DNA of 64,000 bases from Artocarpus heterophyllus (taxonomy: Eukaryota; Streptophyta; Magnoliopsida; Rosales; Moraceae): contig CM046342.1 in assembly GCA_025403435.1 (NCBI GenBank), positions 16,184,519-16,248,518 on the forward strand, in the 5' to 3' direction. The position numbers and the translations under genes were made by a program. Shown piece after piece: positions 42,903 through 56,414 of this stretch. Below the pieces are notes generated by a model that did no database searches, was not told the origin of the DNA, and saw nothing but the letters and a program-made list of their open reading frames with translations. The first letter of the stretch is position 1, and each line of letters begins with the position of its first letter.

Positions 42903-44954
42903 GATGAAGATGAGACTTGATTATTACAAGATCTTGCAGTTAGACATGTATGTCCTAAGAAGTAAAAATGTAACATATATTTTTTTAGACATTTATCAGT
43001 AAAGAATTTATTTATTATTTATATACCAAATCTTGTCCTCTTTATGTTCATATTTGTTAGATATATGTTAAGTAAACAAAAGTCTAAAATTTTTAGCCTA
43101 AACCTTATAGAATCAGGCATATGATGGACATATTATGCAGAAGACATGATTCTAAAGGTGATAGTCTAAATCATAAAATCTGCGATCGAGAGAATAAAGT
43201 TGGACGCTTTATTTATGCAAAGATTGTTATGTCATCTATATTTCTTACGAGAGATGGTATGTCTTGGCCATCAGAGGTGGACTCTGTAAATAGAAACATT
43301 GGTGCATTGTCATGGTGAAGATGTATTAGATCGCGTCACAAAGTAAATTGATTTGGATTCATAATTCTGTCTCAGCAAATCAATTTACTTTAAAAAATCA
43401 TATGTGTTGTATCTTAATCTTGACATGAATAGTACGCTCATTATCTTGACTTATGTCTTTTGATGTACCAAAGGATGACGTCCACATTTCATGTTGGTAT
43501 GCATGCCTGTAAGTTGGAGATATGACTCTTGATAGCATAGACCTGTTATTCATAGATACGGAATCCATAGCTCCTCTTTAGGAGTAGTTGAATCTTCTTA
43601 TATGTGTTATCTTGTAATTAGAAAATCAGAGCGCTCAACCATTTGGATACATAGATGTAATCGAATGGTATACTGTCTTTAGATGGTAAGGTTTTTGACG
43701 GTGAGATAATAGAATGTAAGATAAAAATAATAAAAAAAGTAAGACAAAATTCATCCTTAAGCCGATTATGGATAATCCTATGGGGATATGACACATCATG
43801 ATATGTCATGGAGACTTAGCTATTCGAGCTTTGTAATTCTATGTGGTTCGAGAGTGTAGTTGTAAGCTTTTAGTGGAGTAGCGTTAGAGTTAACAATTAT
43901 GAAATGTATATCTGGGATATTGAGTTTTATAATTATCGAGATCTTAAATTATATAGGTACATCAGATCCCTTTTGCTAGCTCATAATAAATCCTATAACG
44001 ATACGGCGTGCTTTTCCAATAAATTAGTGACTTATGTCAAATTATTAGATTAGCTGAAATTCGATAGGATCAGATAATTAATGTATGTTTATCAGTTGAA
44101 TTAATTTTGTGTAAATTAATTCAAAATAAACTTGTTGAATTATTAAGAATATTTATTTTCTTAGAAATCATCTAGATAAGTTGTTTTAATTAGATAACTT
44201 CTCTATTGGATTATTTGAATTGAAACTGAGGCTTTGTCTCAAGAATCTCGGGTGGAAAATAAAAGATTCGTAGGGATCATTTATTGTAAGTTCGGCCTAC
44301 CCTACTAATCGAGTGATAATCTAATCACACGCTTTTGACGTGATTTTATCAAACAATGATCTAGATTCGAATTTTTTGAGGCCTTATCTGATGATGACCA
44401 ACCATGGGACGACCTCTATAAATAGGGAGCGAGTTTCTATGTTATTTAGATCAATTGAGAAATTAAGAGTGAGTACTCTGCTTGTGAGACTCTGAAACTC
44501 CTTGAGAGGTTTTGTTCACAATCATGAACCTAAGCTTTGGGTTTTCTCAATTGCTTGGAAGGAGAGTCTTCGAGGAAGAGCTGTACGACGTGGCCCACAC
44601 ATACTCTGATCGTGGATAGAGAATAGCAAAGAAGACCAGTTGATTGAGGCTCTTTTGGAACATTATTCTTTATACGGATTGCAAGAGCTCTTTAGAGTAT
44701 AAAGGTTAGTAAGATCTAATTAATTGATATATATAGCATGTCAAACTTGTATTTTAAAAAATGCACTGATTAAAAAATTTGTAAAATACTACTACTTACT
44801 ATTTTTCTGAAACTTGCAAGTGGACAATAGCGCCAAGGACGAGGATCTGAAGAAGGCGTACAGAAAGCTCGCTATGAAATGGCATCCATATAAGAATCCC
44901 AACAACAAGAAAGAAGACAAGAACATGTTCAAAAAAATCTCGGAGGCCTATGAG
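42903..44954 (+). pseudogene. DnaJ-like (HSP40) gene, exon 1, split by a solo LTR
   Basis: Codons from the ATG at 42903 (or 42909) give 'MRLDYYKILQ'; after the LTR, 44813-44954 give '[20 protein letters not shown]' then '[11 protein letters not shown]' and '[10 protein letters not shown]', ending at a GT donor (44955). This is the J-domain of a plant class B DnaJ protein, which normally stimulates Hsp70 ATPase through its HPD motif. Here HPD is HPY (one base, gat to tat), so the domain would be inactive even without the LTR. The exon end fits the conserved first intron of this family. I found no exon 2 in the window. The upstream 250 bp (42640-42900) look like a real plant promoter and leader: GAA/TTC-rich, heat-shock-element-like 'ctagaaggtttc' and 'cccttctggccccttctt'. 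Confidence 0.8.
42937..44812 (-). mobile_element. Solo LTR of a Copia-2 relative inserted in the DnaJ exon
   Basis: It aligns, in opposite plus-strand orientation, with the whole Copia-2 LTR, from 'gttagacatgtatg' to 'gtcaaacttgtattt' and a decayed end. The 5-bp duplication CTTGC is at 42932-42936 and 44813-44817. Only one LTR and no internal region remain. Of the palindromes in the Copia-2 LTR only one half-site ('gttcggcctacc', 44292) is present. Divergence from Copia-2 is high (roughly 20-25 percent), so it is much older. Confidence 0.88.
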
Positions 44955-46030
44955 GTTAGTTCGTTACTACCAGTTTTAGTTCCCTTTCTATCTTTTTATA
45001 TTCCTATTGTAATGATTGGAGAAACTGTCGCAATGTTGCATATTCATCTTGTTTTTTTCTTGAATTTTTGCTTCGTTTTAGAAAGTGAAGTTTTTCCTCT
45101 GGATGTTGAATTAGCCTTAGTTTGTTCATTAGACTCCATTTCAAGATCCTTTATGTTAATCCCCACTAGTGATCATCAATAAATTATTTTGCCCCTTGAC
45201 TTTCAAAATGTGTTATTATGTTCCCTCAAGTTTTTTTTTTTTTTTTTGTTAGCAAACAACCTCTTTTTGTCCAATTCCGTTCAACTTAATAAATTAATAT
45301 TTTTTTCTTCTAACTTTACAAGACCTCAATGTCAAAACAATTTTTATTTCCATAACTGACATGAATATTTTTTACAATATGCCATACAAATACAAATACA
45401 AAGAACAATTTAAGGGCATAAAATAAAAAACAAAACCTAACAAAACCCCTTAAAGTAATGTGTTCTTGTTTTTAAAAATTGCAAGGGCTCTATTTTTAAG
45501 GAATTTTGAGGTTTTTTTCTCCATAACCTCTTTTATTTTGGGGATGGTCTATTGCAAAGAACTTTGTTGAACTGTTTTTCCTTGATCTTTTATTTTTTGG
45601 TTTTCTTTTTCCTTAAACTCTTTTCTATATTTTGGTTTTTTCCTCAAAGTTAGAAGAGAAACAACATTTGACTTGCCAAGTAGAGTAGAGAAAGATATTA
45701 TTAATTAACAAAACAAAGTTTGAGAGAACATAGTAAACATATTTTGAAAGTTGGGGGAAAATAACATAAGTTACATGGTTTGGAGAAAAGTTTTTAAAAA
45801 AATCTAAGAAAGCATGTCCAAAAAGAGTGAAATTAGATGGAAGGGGTTAGTTGCTTATGGAACAAAGTTTAAGAAGACTAAGTAGTATATTTTAAAAGTT
45901 AGAGGATAGAGTGATATAACTGACATACTTTGGAGGCAAATATATAAATAGTCCTACTATATATTAACAAGAGTGAAACTTTGAGTCTATAATACCATGA
46001 CATCAAAGTTAATAATTAAATGAATAATTA
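44955..46030. other. Possible intron and AT-rich spacer after the DnaJ exon
   Basis: Starts with a GT donor. No second DnaJ exon, no other gene. Poly-T tract 45231-45248. Confidence 0.4.
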
Positions 46031-47000
46031 ATTAAAGATTAATTTATTTGCTACCATTGAAGCATGATATGTCTATCAGGTCCAATGCTAGCTAACTAAT
46101 TCCTTTACAGGTTGGGCAGATCTAGTTTACCATAGTTATTGTAAAAGTTTATGTGTTAAGGCCAACTGGCCTGACGATATACACACCATAGTCGAAACAG
46201 ACCGTGTGGTGCCAAACCTAGCCTAATTGGATTGTGGACACATACCAGAGGAAATTTTTGGATAATTAATTACTTAATTAATTTCATGAAAATACTTATT
46301 CAAATTAGTTATTAGGATTTGAGATAATCAATTATTCGAATTTAGTGTTTGAATAATTAATTCAAATCCTAGTTGAATTTAGATAAAGGATAATTATTTG
46401 CAATTATGTAAATTAGATAATATTTCAGTTCATTCTAATTTAGATTGGAATTATTTGAATTAAAGTTATCTTAGATGAAACAGTGATTGGTTGAAGTTTG
46501 TTTGTGATAGGCACTTAAAACAAAAGGGGTCTATCCCTTAGGTTGTGTTGGCTTCTAGTCATAGAGAGAAAATTATCTCTTAATTTTGATAAATTTCTGA
46601 TTCTTCTACCCAATTCTATAAAAAAAAAAAAAAAGCCTTGCATCCTCGTTTATTGTCAAATTGTCATAGAGAAACTTAGAGAGAGTAGAGCTTAGATTAC
46701 TCATTTTTAGTAATTCTTGCTTCTTAGCACTATACTGGTTGAAAGGAGATAAGCTATGGTGAAGGTTTGCTGAGTTGTGTACATACACACAACAACTGAA
46801 GGAAGAGACATAGCATTGAAGACTCGAAGGTTGAGGTCTTCTTGAAGATTTGATCTAATGAAAGTACTGTTGTTTTCGGTTGTCAACAGATATGATTAAT
46901 TAAAATTTAATTTGTTATTTATAACAACATAAGTTAGATTCTAAGTAATTAAATAACAAATTTAAAATTTCATAGTGTCATCATATCAATTTTTCCAACA
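46031..47000. repeat. LTR-like sequence, unassigned
   Basis: The end '...caatttttccaaca' at 47000, an A-rich tract after 'ttctacccaattctataaaa' (TATA-like, about 46603-46634) and the clean lack of coding resemble a Copia LTR. I cannot find its partner or a target duplication. Confidence 0.3.
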
Positions 47001-49545
47001 AACTAAGCATAAAACAATATGATTGCTAGTAAGATAAGGATATACTTATTAGAACTGTGCAGCTATTTAAAGAAATCTAGATCTTAATGAATCCTAATTA
47101 ATTGACAATCAAAGGAATGTTGTTTTTCCTTTAATTTAGGATATTTTTATTTGACTACCAAGAGGGGTTTGTAGATAGGTTAGGTGTATCCTAGCTATAA
47201 CTTAGCTAGGCGACTAAATTAATCAGAAAAGAGTAGGGTTAGTAAAATAGTTAGGTGACATTGAATCCTTACGTATATAATTTTTTAAAATTGGTTATTT
47301 CATTTTTATTACAGTTGATCGTTCAAATAATGGTTAAAAAATTTCAAAATTGTTCAAAATTAAACACATTACTCGTGGGATTGGTACTATATTTATTACT
47401 TTATTACTTGTGTATGATAACATTTGCGTGTATAAAGTAGCATTAGCACCGACTATCTGAGTAAAGTTTTATGTATGTTTATCACATTTAGAGAATATAC
47501 CCTAGTTACAAAGACATCTTGTAAGATCTCAATTTATTTGGAAAGTGTCCAACTAAAATGTCATTGAACTTATTTTGATTTCTTAAATAAGTTAACCCCA
47601 TTTGAGGATCCTAGTTGCCATTCATTTTAGTCTTGTAGGCAAAATGATCATTTTGCCCTCTAACGGTTCGCGAATTCCTCAAATGGCTTTAGGATTTGAC
47701 GTCTAAGTTTCCGTCTTAAACAGGTTCTAGTATATGTCCCCACCAATCAAATTTTTGCCTTTTTTACCCAGGACACAAACTTTTGGTGGTTTTACCCTTA
47801 CCACCAATCAAAAATTATGTTTTAATAGTTAGGTATGTGTTTTCACAAGGATTAAAACTCTCTCAAGGTACAAAGGTTGATTCTAAGGCTTTGAACATCA
47901 TTTTTTCTTTTTTCTCTAATATTGTATTTGCTGTAAAATTACATCTTTATCCTTAGTTCAAGTTTAGAAAGCTTTTCTTCATGAAAGATATATTTGTTTA
48001 TTTTTTTTACAAGATCTAGAACTTTTTTGTGTGTGTGTGTGTTTTCATTTTTTCTTTTATTTTTTTTATTATCATCTTACGCACAATCCTACGTTATGAG
48101 GTTGTATTAGATGTAAAATTACATCTTTGACTTTGGTCTAAATCTGGAAAGCCTTTTTACATGTAAGGTTTTTTTTTTTTCATTTTTATTTTTTTGTTTT
48201 GGTTTTTGTTTTTTTTTTTGTTTTATTTTATTATTATTATTTTTTTTGCAAGATCTAAAACTCTATGGTTTTGACCTTAGACAAAATCCCATGTTATAAG
48301 GATATTTTAGTGATTTTTTCATATAGATCCTATTTGGGTAAAATGACACTGCTATCCCTGATCATTTTTTGGAAAACGTTCTTCATCAGAGTTGTTCTGC
48401 TATCTGTTATCTACAACCTTGATATTTTGATCGAGATGTAATTCTAACTCCATGTGATCCGTTTTTCAAAAATCATTTTCATGAGCAAAAAGGGCATTTT
48501 GGACAATATTTAACTTTTTGGGAGTATCTAACTTCCGTGACCACGTATTTAAACCTTTAAGAAACTTTGTACAACAACATAAACACAGAATAAATCATGC
48601 CACATCAATTCCCTTTTATGCCAAACCTTGTTTTTCTGCCATTCACAAATACAGTTCACATTTTTACAAACTACTAAGCTAGATTTGTAGAGTTCCATGA
48701 TTTTGGACTAAAATATATTATTGACAACACATAGTAGTGAATAGCTATCATTTAACCATGCTTACACTCAAATCATCACATATTTTTACCAAACTCTCAA
48801 GATTTACAACCTCAGCTCAACTCGAAGTGTCTTTTCCAAAGCTCTTTACGTCAAGTTCCTTGCTTGTCTCCTTAAAAACCTTGAAATCCGTGCACTATCT
48901 TGAACTTGATCTTCCTTGAAGATAATACATTTTAGAACCAAAACCAAAACCGTAAGTTTTCATTAAACTAGCAAGAATATAGTGGTTGATTCCTTGATGA
49001 AATGTTGGTTATGTTGTGCTATATGTAGTTTAAATCCAACACTGCTTATGCGCACCAACATCACCAAGATGATCGCATGGTGTTATCTTGGCACGTGTGC
49101 GATGCCATTTGGGAGGGGAAGGGAATATTTCCATTGGGGTCTCTGGCCGCCATAATGACCTTCAAATCTACCGGAAGAAAGAATTGTGGGGATGAAACAA
49201 GGAACCCAATGAGCCTAGACACCACCAGGAGGATGATGTGGTATTGTCTTGGTACGTCTGTGACATGATTTACGAGGGAGAGGACTTATGTTAGGGGCTC
49301 TGGCAAATATAAAATCCGTCATGATGACAAACAAATCTATTAGCAAAGAATTTTTTTTTCAATGTCTGTCAGGTTAAAAACCCCAATACCCACAACCAAT
49401 ATCCTCAATCTAATATATTGTGTATTTTTTAAACCAAAATCTACTGTTGTGAGGAATGAGCCTTTATCCATATAAAGTTAAATAGAAGTGCTCATCGACA
49501 AATGTTCAACGTCGTGCGACGTTGGCACTAGCCACCTCAATCTTG
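47001..49545. repeat. AT-rich spacer with degenerate repeats
   Basis: No gene seen. About 190-bp degenerate units at 47925-48280 share 'tgtaaaattacatcttt' and 'caagatctaga/aaac'. Two related units of about 150 bp at 49069-49340 share 'gatgat..catggtgttatcttgg' and 'gaggggaaggg' like text. T-rich runs are common at 48000-48250. Confidence 0.45.
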
Positions 49546-52500
49546 TTGGACAATTGGGAATATGTTAATTTGGGGCTTTGTTCTTGGCCTCCCCAAAAAG
49601 GGAGCTGGCAATATTTGAAGGATCAGTGAGTGTGTTTTATGATAACTGTTAGGGGTGTTCTTGGACCTATACGCCGAGCAACCTCCTTGGGGTGGCATGC
49701 CGAACACTTCCCTGTACCTGAGGCGGTGATCTTTGCCATCTCCCTGCAAACTATCACTATTTCCTGGCCAAGATGACCATGAAGTATATTCTCTATAGAA
49801 TTGGTGGGATGGTCAGAACCTATCCTAACCAACCCTGTCAGACATATTAACACTTTTTGCAAATAGGAGTGGATGACACCCAAAGACTATCATGTCGCAC
49901 CATCTCAACCATCCAATGAAAAATCCTCATTTTTAGGAGATCACAATACTTGTCATTAGCCATCTAAGCTCCATAGAACTGTACACAGGGTCCCATGTCA
50001 AACCTATCTAACATCCGGTCTAAACCAATCACAGAAAATAGGAGCATTAACTCCACTTCAAAAATAAGTGAAATCTCTTACCTAACCCCTGCCTCTCCAC
50101 ATAAATCACTTTGATCAACTACCTGACTTGGGCGTTGAAGTGCCGTTGGCAGGAACTATACCAGTGTCCCCCTCACTCCAAGGTGTTCTATTATCTTGCA
50201 AGTTTGAGCGGACTAGACCACCAAGAGGTGGGACAAGCAGTTCGACCACTATGCATGGCTGCACGTGATGTTGAGCTATTTGAAGTCATCAATAATAACA
50301 TTATGACATCGTGTGAAAAACATAGCTGCTAAATAATATGTTAATAACATTTGCTATTTAAAGTATTTTTTTTATATATTATTACAAGTTCTATCATTTA
50401 CCAATGCACGTCCGAACACCTGCTAACAAAAATATATCTCATAAGTCGATATACAAGTTAAAATTAAAGTTAGTATCTTCAATATTTTTCATTATATTAA
50501 TGTAATAGTGTAATAAAGTAAGTTTTTTTAAAGCATTTCTAACTTGGTAAAGCAGCCGCCCCCCCCCTGCCCCCACCTTCCCCCCCGCCTTTTTTTTTTT
50601 TTGTGCAGAGGTTGGCTAAAAGAACATAATTGAAAGTGGAAATTTAGATAAGAATTTGCATAGTCCTGCTTAAGTATTAGGCCCTGATTTTCTATTTGGG
50701 AAGACCTGTTTCTATGGAACAACGCAGCAACAAAAGACAGCCAGATTCATGTTTTCTCTTTAATCTGTTCTAAGGCTAACATATAGGTAGACCTAACTGT
50801 TTCTTAAATTGATTATGAGGGTTTTCAGTGTCAGATTTAGAAAGAAGAAAATGCAGTGGAGAGAATGTGCAAAGAGGAATAATTGCTTCGATAAGTCCTG
50901 ATGTAAATAGCACGAGGGGCTAATATTTGCATACTTCGACAAGAAAAAAGAGAAAAAGCAAGGATCATGTAAGTATTATTTTACATGACCTTATTAAACC
51001 ACTAAATCGGATTTTACTTCAGGAACACCAAGATTATAGGATATAATGTTATACAACTCCGCATTCTGATAAATCCCCAAGGAGGTGTACCAATATAACC
51101 CCACGGATGCGATACAAACTTGCATGGCAGGATCCCTCGCTATGATGAGGTTGACTTGAACCCAAGGTCTTATGTGGGAGATATGCAATCTTAATACCCA
51201 ACAGATCAGCGGCGGCGATAATCATTGAAATATATTATATTAAAAAATGATGCTAATAAGACAAATAGCTTAATTATGTTTATTGAATTAAATTATAACT
51301 CCGGTTTATAATCATTCCACATATATCTTCCAAAATGATATCATTATGCTAATTACTATTTAATTGTATAATGCAAAGTTTGATATCATTAAAATAATTA
51401 CTATATAATTAATGATAGTTTTAAAATATTCTAAATATTGTATTAAATTTTAATTTCATAATAATAATTTGACTTTGTATTGTAATTTTTTCGTAATCCA
51501 AATAGACTACTGTTAGGAAGGGGTGCATGGAGGAGGACTTAGGTGGTTTAAAAAAAGCCCATACTATAACTGCCCATAATTTAAGTGGTTTTGAACGGAT
51601 TTTTTGGTGTTCGATTTGGCTGGCATATTGAGCAGTTTGGTATTTGTATCCTTTTTTTTATATAGACTTTTATAAAATCTCAATGTATTTGATATAACCA
51701 ATAAAAAAACTAAATATGATTATTGATAATTAAACATTTACAAGCACAATTTGAATTTTGAACTAAGTATGTGAGTGCAAAATTAGAGTCTAAAATATAC
51801 CATAATTCAAAAGTACAATCTCAGATATAATTTCACATCTAAACGTGTAAATTTTTTTATAATCCAAATGGACTACTTTTAGGAAATGGGGCACAGTGGG
51901 TGACTTGGCCGGATTAAGAAAAACCTAAGCTATAACTGCCTAAAATTTAAGCAGTTTGGAGCATATTTTTTGGTGGTCGATTTAAGTAGCATATTAGGCA
52001 GTTTGGTATTTGTACTTATCTTTTTTATATAGGCCATTTGGAAAAGCGGTTCTAGACATCAGTTACAACTGTGAACAGTGTAAAGCTCTTACATGCTACA
52101 GTTCTCAGAACAAAACTGTTGGTTTTAATTGTTCTTCTAAATGGCCTTATAGAATTTTACTAAAGTCTCAAAGTATTTGATATAACAAAAAACAAATAAA
52201 TATGATTATCATTAGATAAATATTTAAAAGCACAACTTGAATTATGAACTACATATGTGAGTGCAAAATTAGAGTCCAAAAATATACCATGATTCAAAAG
52301 TGCAATCCTTGATATAATTCTACATCCAAATGTAAAAAGCTTTGTAAGTTAAAGAAATATTCATATTCAAAATTTTAATATGTAAATTTTAAAATTTAAA
52401 TGTTAAAAAAATAAAAATCCCAACTTCAAAGCTATAATGTTACGTATAGAAAAGAAACTCAAAAGTAAAACGTGACACTTTCATTTAATTTATAAAATTT

Positions 52501-52935
52501 TAAAAATTATATTACACATATATAATATTTAAGTGGGCTGGATGGTTTGAAACTGCAGTATCAAAATTCAATATGCAACCGCCCACTAAAAATTGCAGAT
52601 TGAAAGCTTCTTGTCGGCCGAAAGAGCGGTTTTATCATGTATCCGCTTTGAGCGAGGTAGTGCAGGTGGGTAGGCGGATCTCATCTTATTTTTGTGCAGC
52701 CCTTCCTGCAAAAATAAAATAAAGCAAAAGTCCAACATGGATTTAGAAGCAAAGTAGAGGGGCCTCTAAGGCTTATATGAAGAACCCAATGGCTTGGTTT
52801 TAATTTGTCCTAGTTAAATACAATACAATTTTAAAATGCAATAGCATCGTATACTAATTTTATAAAGAATGTGTGTTAAACATTTTCAAATAGAGAGTTA
52901 TGAAAGAGTGTTAGAGTTGATTTATTTCAATTCAA
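49546..52935 (+). mobile_element. Gypsy-LTR-like unit, uninterrupted copy 2
   Basis: 49626-50100 matches 1-475 and 50110-52935 matches 39650-42505, so this copy shows the state before the insertions. A possible LTR runs from 'tgttggacaattggg' (49546) to about 50300, followed by 'ttatgacatcgtgtga', like the sequence after the 5' LTR of Tat-type elements. The downstream 2.6 kb has no coding frame and the same two subrepeats (about 51510 and 51890). No 3' LTR is seen, so it is a truncated or non-autonomous element. A C-rich tract lies at 50553-50590. Confidence 0.55.
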
Positions 52936-55900
52936 TTAACATGAGATAATTCATACTAATTATTTTTTAGTATTTTTAAAAAGCCATGCCATAAACGTGT
53001 GATAATGTAGTACAATTTATATTAATGTATTTATTTGAGTGATAATGTAGTATAATTTTTATTAATGTGGTATAAATAAACATTTTTTAATTTTTTTTTT
53101 TGAAAATGTGTCATAAGATATAGTTTTTTTTTCTTTACATGAGTAAATAATGAGTAACCAATTAAATTATATCATGCTAATAAGTTAATAACATTTGATG
53201 GATTAAGGGTTAAAAGCATAATCAAAACCTGCTAAAAAGTACTCTAAATCTTTTCAGTGAGTGGTATAATCTTGTTAGAAACCATTTGAAATAAAAATTT
53301 GTAACAGATTCCATACGATTGTTTTTATCCCTCAACCTTCTCATAGATTCTCCCCTATTTGAGAAAATAGATTTTGTCAACTAAATCAGCTTGCTCAAGA
53401 CTTATATAACCATGTCTGGTACTTTTTTCAGTATGACACTAAAATTCAAAATTTTCAAATCTTTTTAAGAGAAAAGACTGTAACAAAATAGGCTTGAATC
53501 AAAACTTTTTGGTTTTGGACGGGTGAATCAAACAGATCAAAAGATTCTTCATCTTCTAACAGGGGAAAAAAGTATATCTACATATGATAAGGAGGAGTTC
53601 CAATTCCGTGATTTCTAGTTGGCCGGAATGTTTATAACTTGGCCAAAAAAAAAAAAAAAAAGTTGATATCAGCATACCAACATAGGGCGAGACTTAGAAT
53701 TTTAGAATAGACTTGCATGCGCGTTTCATAGGATCAATATGATCATAATTGGAATCTCAATTGAATTTTGAGTGTAAAATTTAAACTTTTCTCCCCCCTA
53801 AATTTACAAAAACAACACAAGATTACCTTTTTTTTTCTTATTTTCTCTCTCTTATACTTAAGGAAAAAATTCACAACTTCTAGATTTAATATCCAAACGA
53901 GATAATTCTTCTTTAACTGCGTTCAAAATGAAGAGAAAAATAAATCAAGATCTACATTGCATATTTTTTAATATCATGACATTAAAGATTTTATTAGATT
54001 TATTAGTAAATTAAAAACTTTTTCTACTAGCTCTCCAAACACAAATTCCAATTTTATTTTCTATTCAGATTAACACTTTAACTGCACATACGAACATCAA
54101 TTCAGATGTAATTCAAATCATACAATTTAAATCATATAACTTATCAAGATATTCCGAATTAAAACAATTCGAATCCATCTACCAAATGGGTCCCACAAAT
54201 GTCCAATTTTGTGTTGGGGGATTTTCTACCAAGTGACCAAGGGCATGCCACATTTCAAATTTATTGATTATTTAGGACATCCTTTTTGCCACCTTTATTA
54301 TTTTGCTAAGTTCTCTTCATAGTTGTTTGCCTAACTTGAGTATTAGCTTATCTTTTATAGGCCAACCTCTGGCTTCCCAATCAAGAGTTGCGATTCGTAT
54401 TAATGAGTCGTGTTCATATTAACCTGTTTATTGATCATATCAGAAAACATCAATTAAAATACAACTAATTATCAAACGTGTCAAAAGATGTCAACCCAAA
54501 CATGACCAATTTAATAATCATGTTAATTGTGTCAACCCGTATAATCTGTTTAAATTTATATATTAAATAAATAATTGATATAAGTATGACTTATCTAACA
54601 TGATTATGACACATAATAGATTTATTGGCCAATTTATTATTCATTTTTAGATTACGTGTAGATTTTAAAAATTCATAATATTTAATTTAATAAAAACAAT
54701 TAAAGTTTATTTATGCATTATATAAACTTTTATATTACATATCATATATAATTAAATTTCAAATCATATATATAATTAAACATGTCATTTTATGTCAATC
54801 ATGTTAGGGTGGTCAATTCTAACCTAATCTATTTGATAATTGTGTTAATCGTGTCACTCCATTATTGATCCAAACCTATTTATAGTAAACCCAAACTATC
54901 TAACTTCATAAAATCTAGGTTTCGTGTCATGTTATAGTGAACCCAAATTATCTAACTTCGTAAAATCTAGGTTTCATTTCATGTTATCATGTTATAAGCC
55001 AAATCCTTACCCCCAACGATGAAGCAGGTAAAGGAGCATTGATGTTTAGAAATCGACTAACTTTTATTGTAAACTTAGATGTAAATATGTTCGTAAAAGC
55101 TCGGAACAAATGTCTTCAACTTGAACTCGATAGAAGCTAAAAGACGGAAGGAAGCTTTATTTGTAACGAAATATGTACTTAAATCCCTTAAAAGAACATT
55201 TTGAAAAGAAAAAGGAAAAAAAAAAAGAGGATATAAAGGCAAATGGTATTTTTAAAGGATTTTACAAAATAAATGATCATACTTTTTTTAAATTAGGTGA
55301 ATGAGCACTCTTTATTAATTACAAAGTCAAAAGGACAAAAATGACCTTCATTAATTATTAATCAACTATAAAATATCAGTGATAAACCTAAGTTTATTGG
55401 TGAGAAACCCGAGTGCACCGGTGATAAAACTCAAGTAACTCAGTGATAAACCTCTTTAGTGACGAACGAACCCTAATAAAAAAAAACCCAAACATTCATA
55501 TTCTCTCTTTTCTTTCTCTTTCTCCCCTCGCACTGCACTAGTTGCCACAACTTTGATCAACGTCTCGTAGAACCAAAGACGATCGTCGGCCTCCAAACAG
55601 CTTCAACAACTCTTTCCCCCTTTTCTTTCTGATGTGGATCACATCATCGTTGCTGCACTTGCAACAATCACTAGCATCTCAAGGCTCATTCACAACATGG
55701 CCGGAAATCTCCCTTTGGCGTCGGAGAAGATGACGCGTTTCTCTTTGTCTTTGACTTAATCATCGTGATTTGCCATGATTACTTTCTCCTCCACAGCTGT
55801 GAACTGCGATCGTCATCGGCTTCTTCTTCTCATTGTTGTTGATCTTCATATCGTTGATAATGTCATGTGGGAAGAAGATCGAAGGTGGTGCAGTCTCATG

Positions 55901-56400
55901 ATCTTTTCTCCTCCACAATGCTATTGCAAGATTCCCTACTCGCCCAAGCCGTTGTCATTGTGATTTTTGGTTAATCGTGCTTTTGTTCTCGTTAAGTTCT
56001 TTGAACTTCTTATTGTGAAAGTAGATTTATTCTGCTTATTTGTGTATCAAAATCCCATACACATAAATTAGAATTTGGATGAAGCTTCTATAACGTTGGT
56101 CTGACACTAGAGTTTATAACTTGAACTAAAAGAAGGAAAAATAAGGGGATAGAAGTGGAAAAGCAAACTAAAGGAATAAAACTAATAGCCATACACCTAA
56201 ATTAAGAAAACTGTGGACAAAGTTTTAGGGAAACTTATAAGAATGCACCCAAAGGAGCATCTTTTCTTGTCTTCCAAAAATGCTTTTTTCAAAACTGTTT
56301 TTTTAATAAAAAAATAATTTATTAAAAGTCCCAATTACCTTTTATTCTTTAATTAAAAACAATTTATTAAAAGTCTAAATTATCCTCCCTTCTCACTCCC
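52936..56400. other. AT-rich intergenic DNA
   Basis: No gene recognised. Seen: poly-A 53645-53662; a 52-bp tandem pair at 54882-54985 ('acccaaactatctaacttc'); four short repeats of about 22-25 bp at 55379-55465 ('gtgataaacc'). A 62-codon frame at 55775-55963 has no features and is probably chance. Confidence 0.45.
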
Positions 56401-56414
56401 TCTGTAGTAAATAA

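Noticed and set aside
55775..55963. 62-codon plus-strand frame
   Set aside because: No domain, no context, composition like the surrounding spacer.
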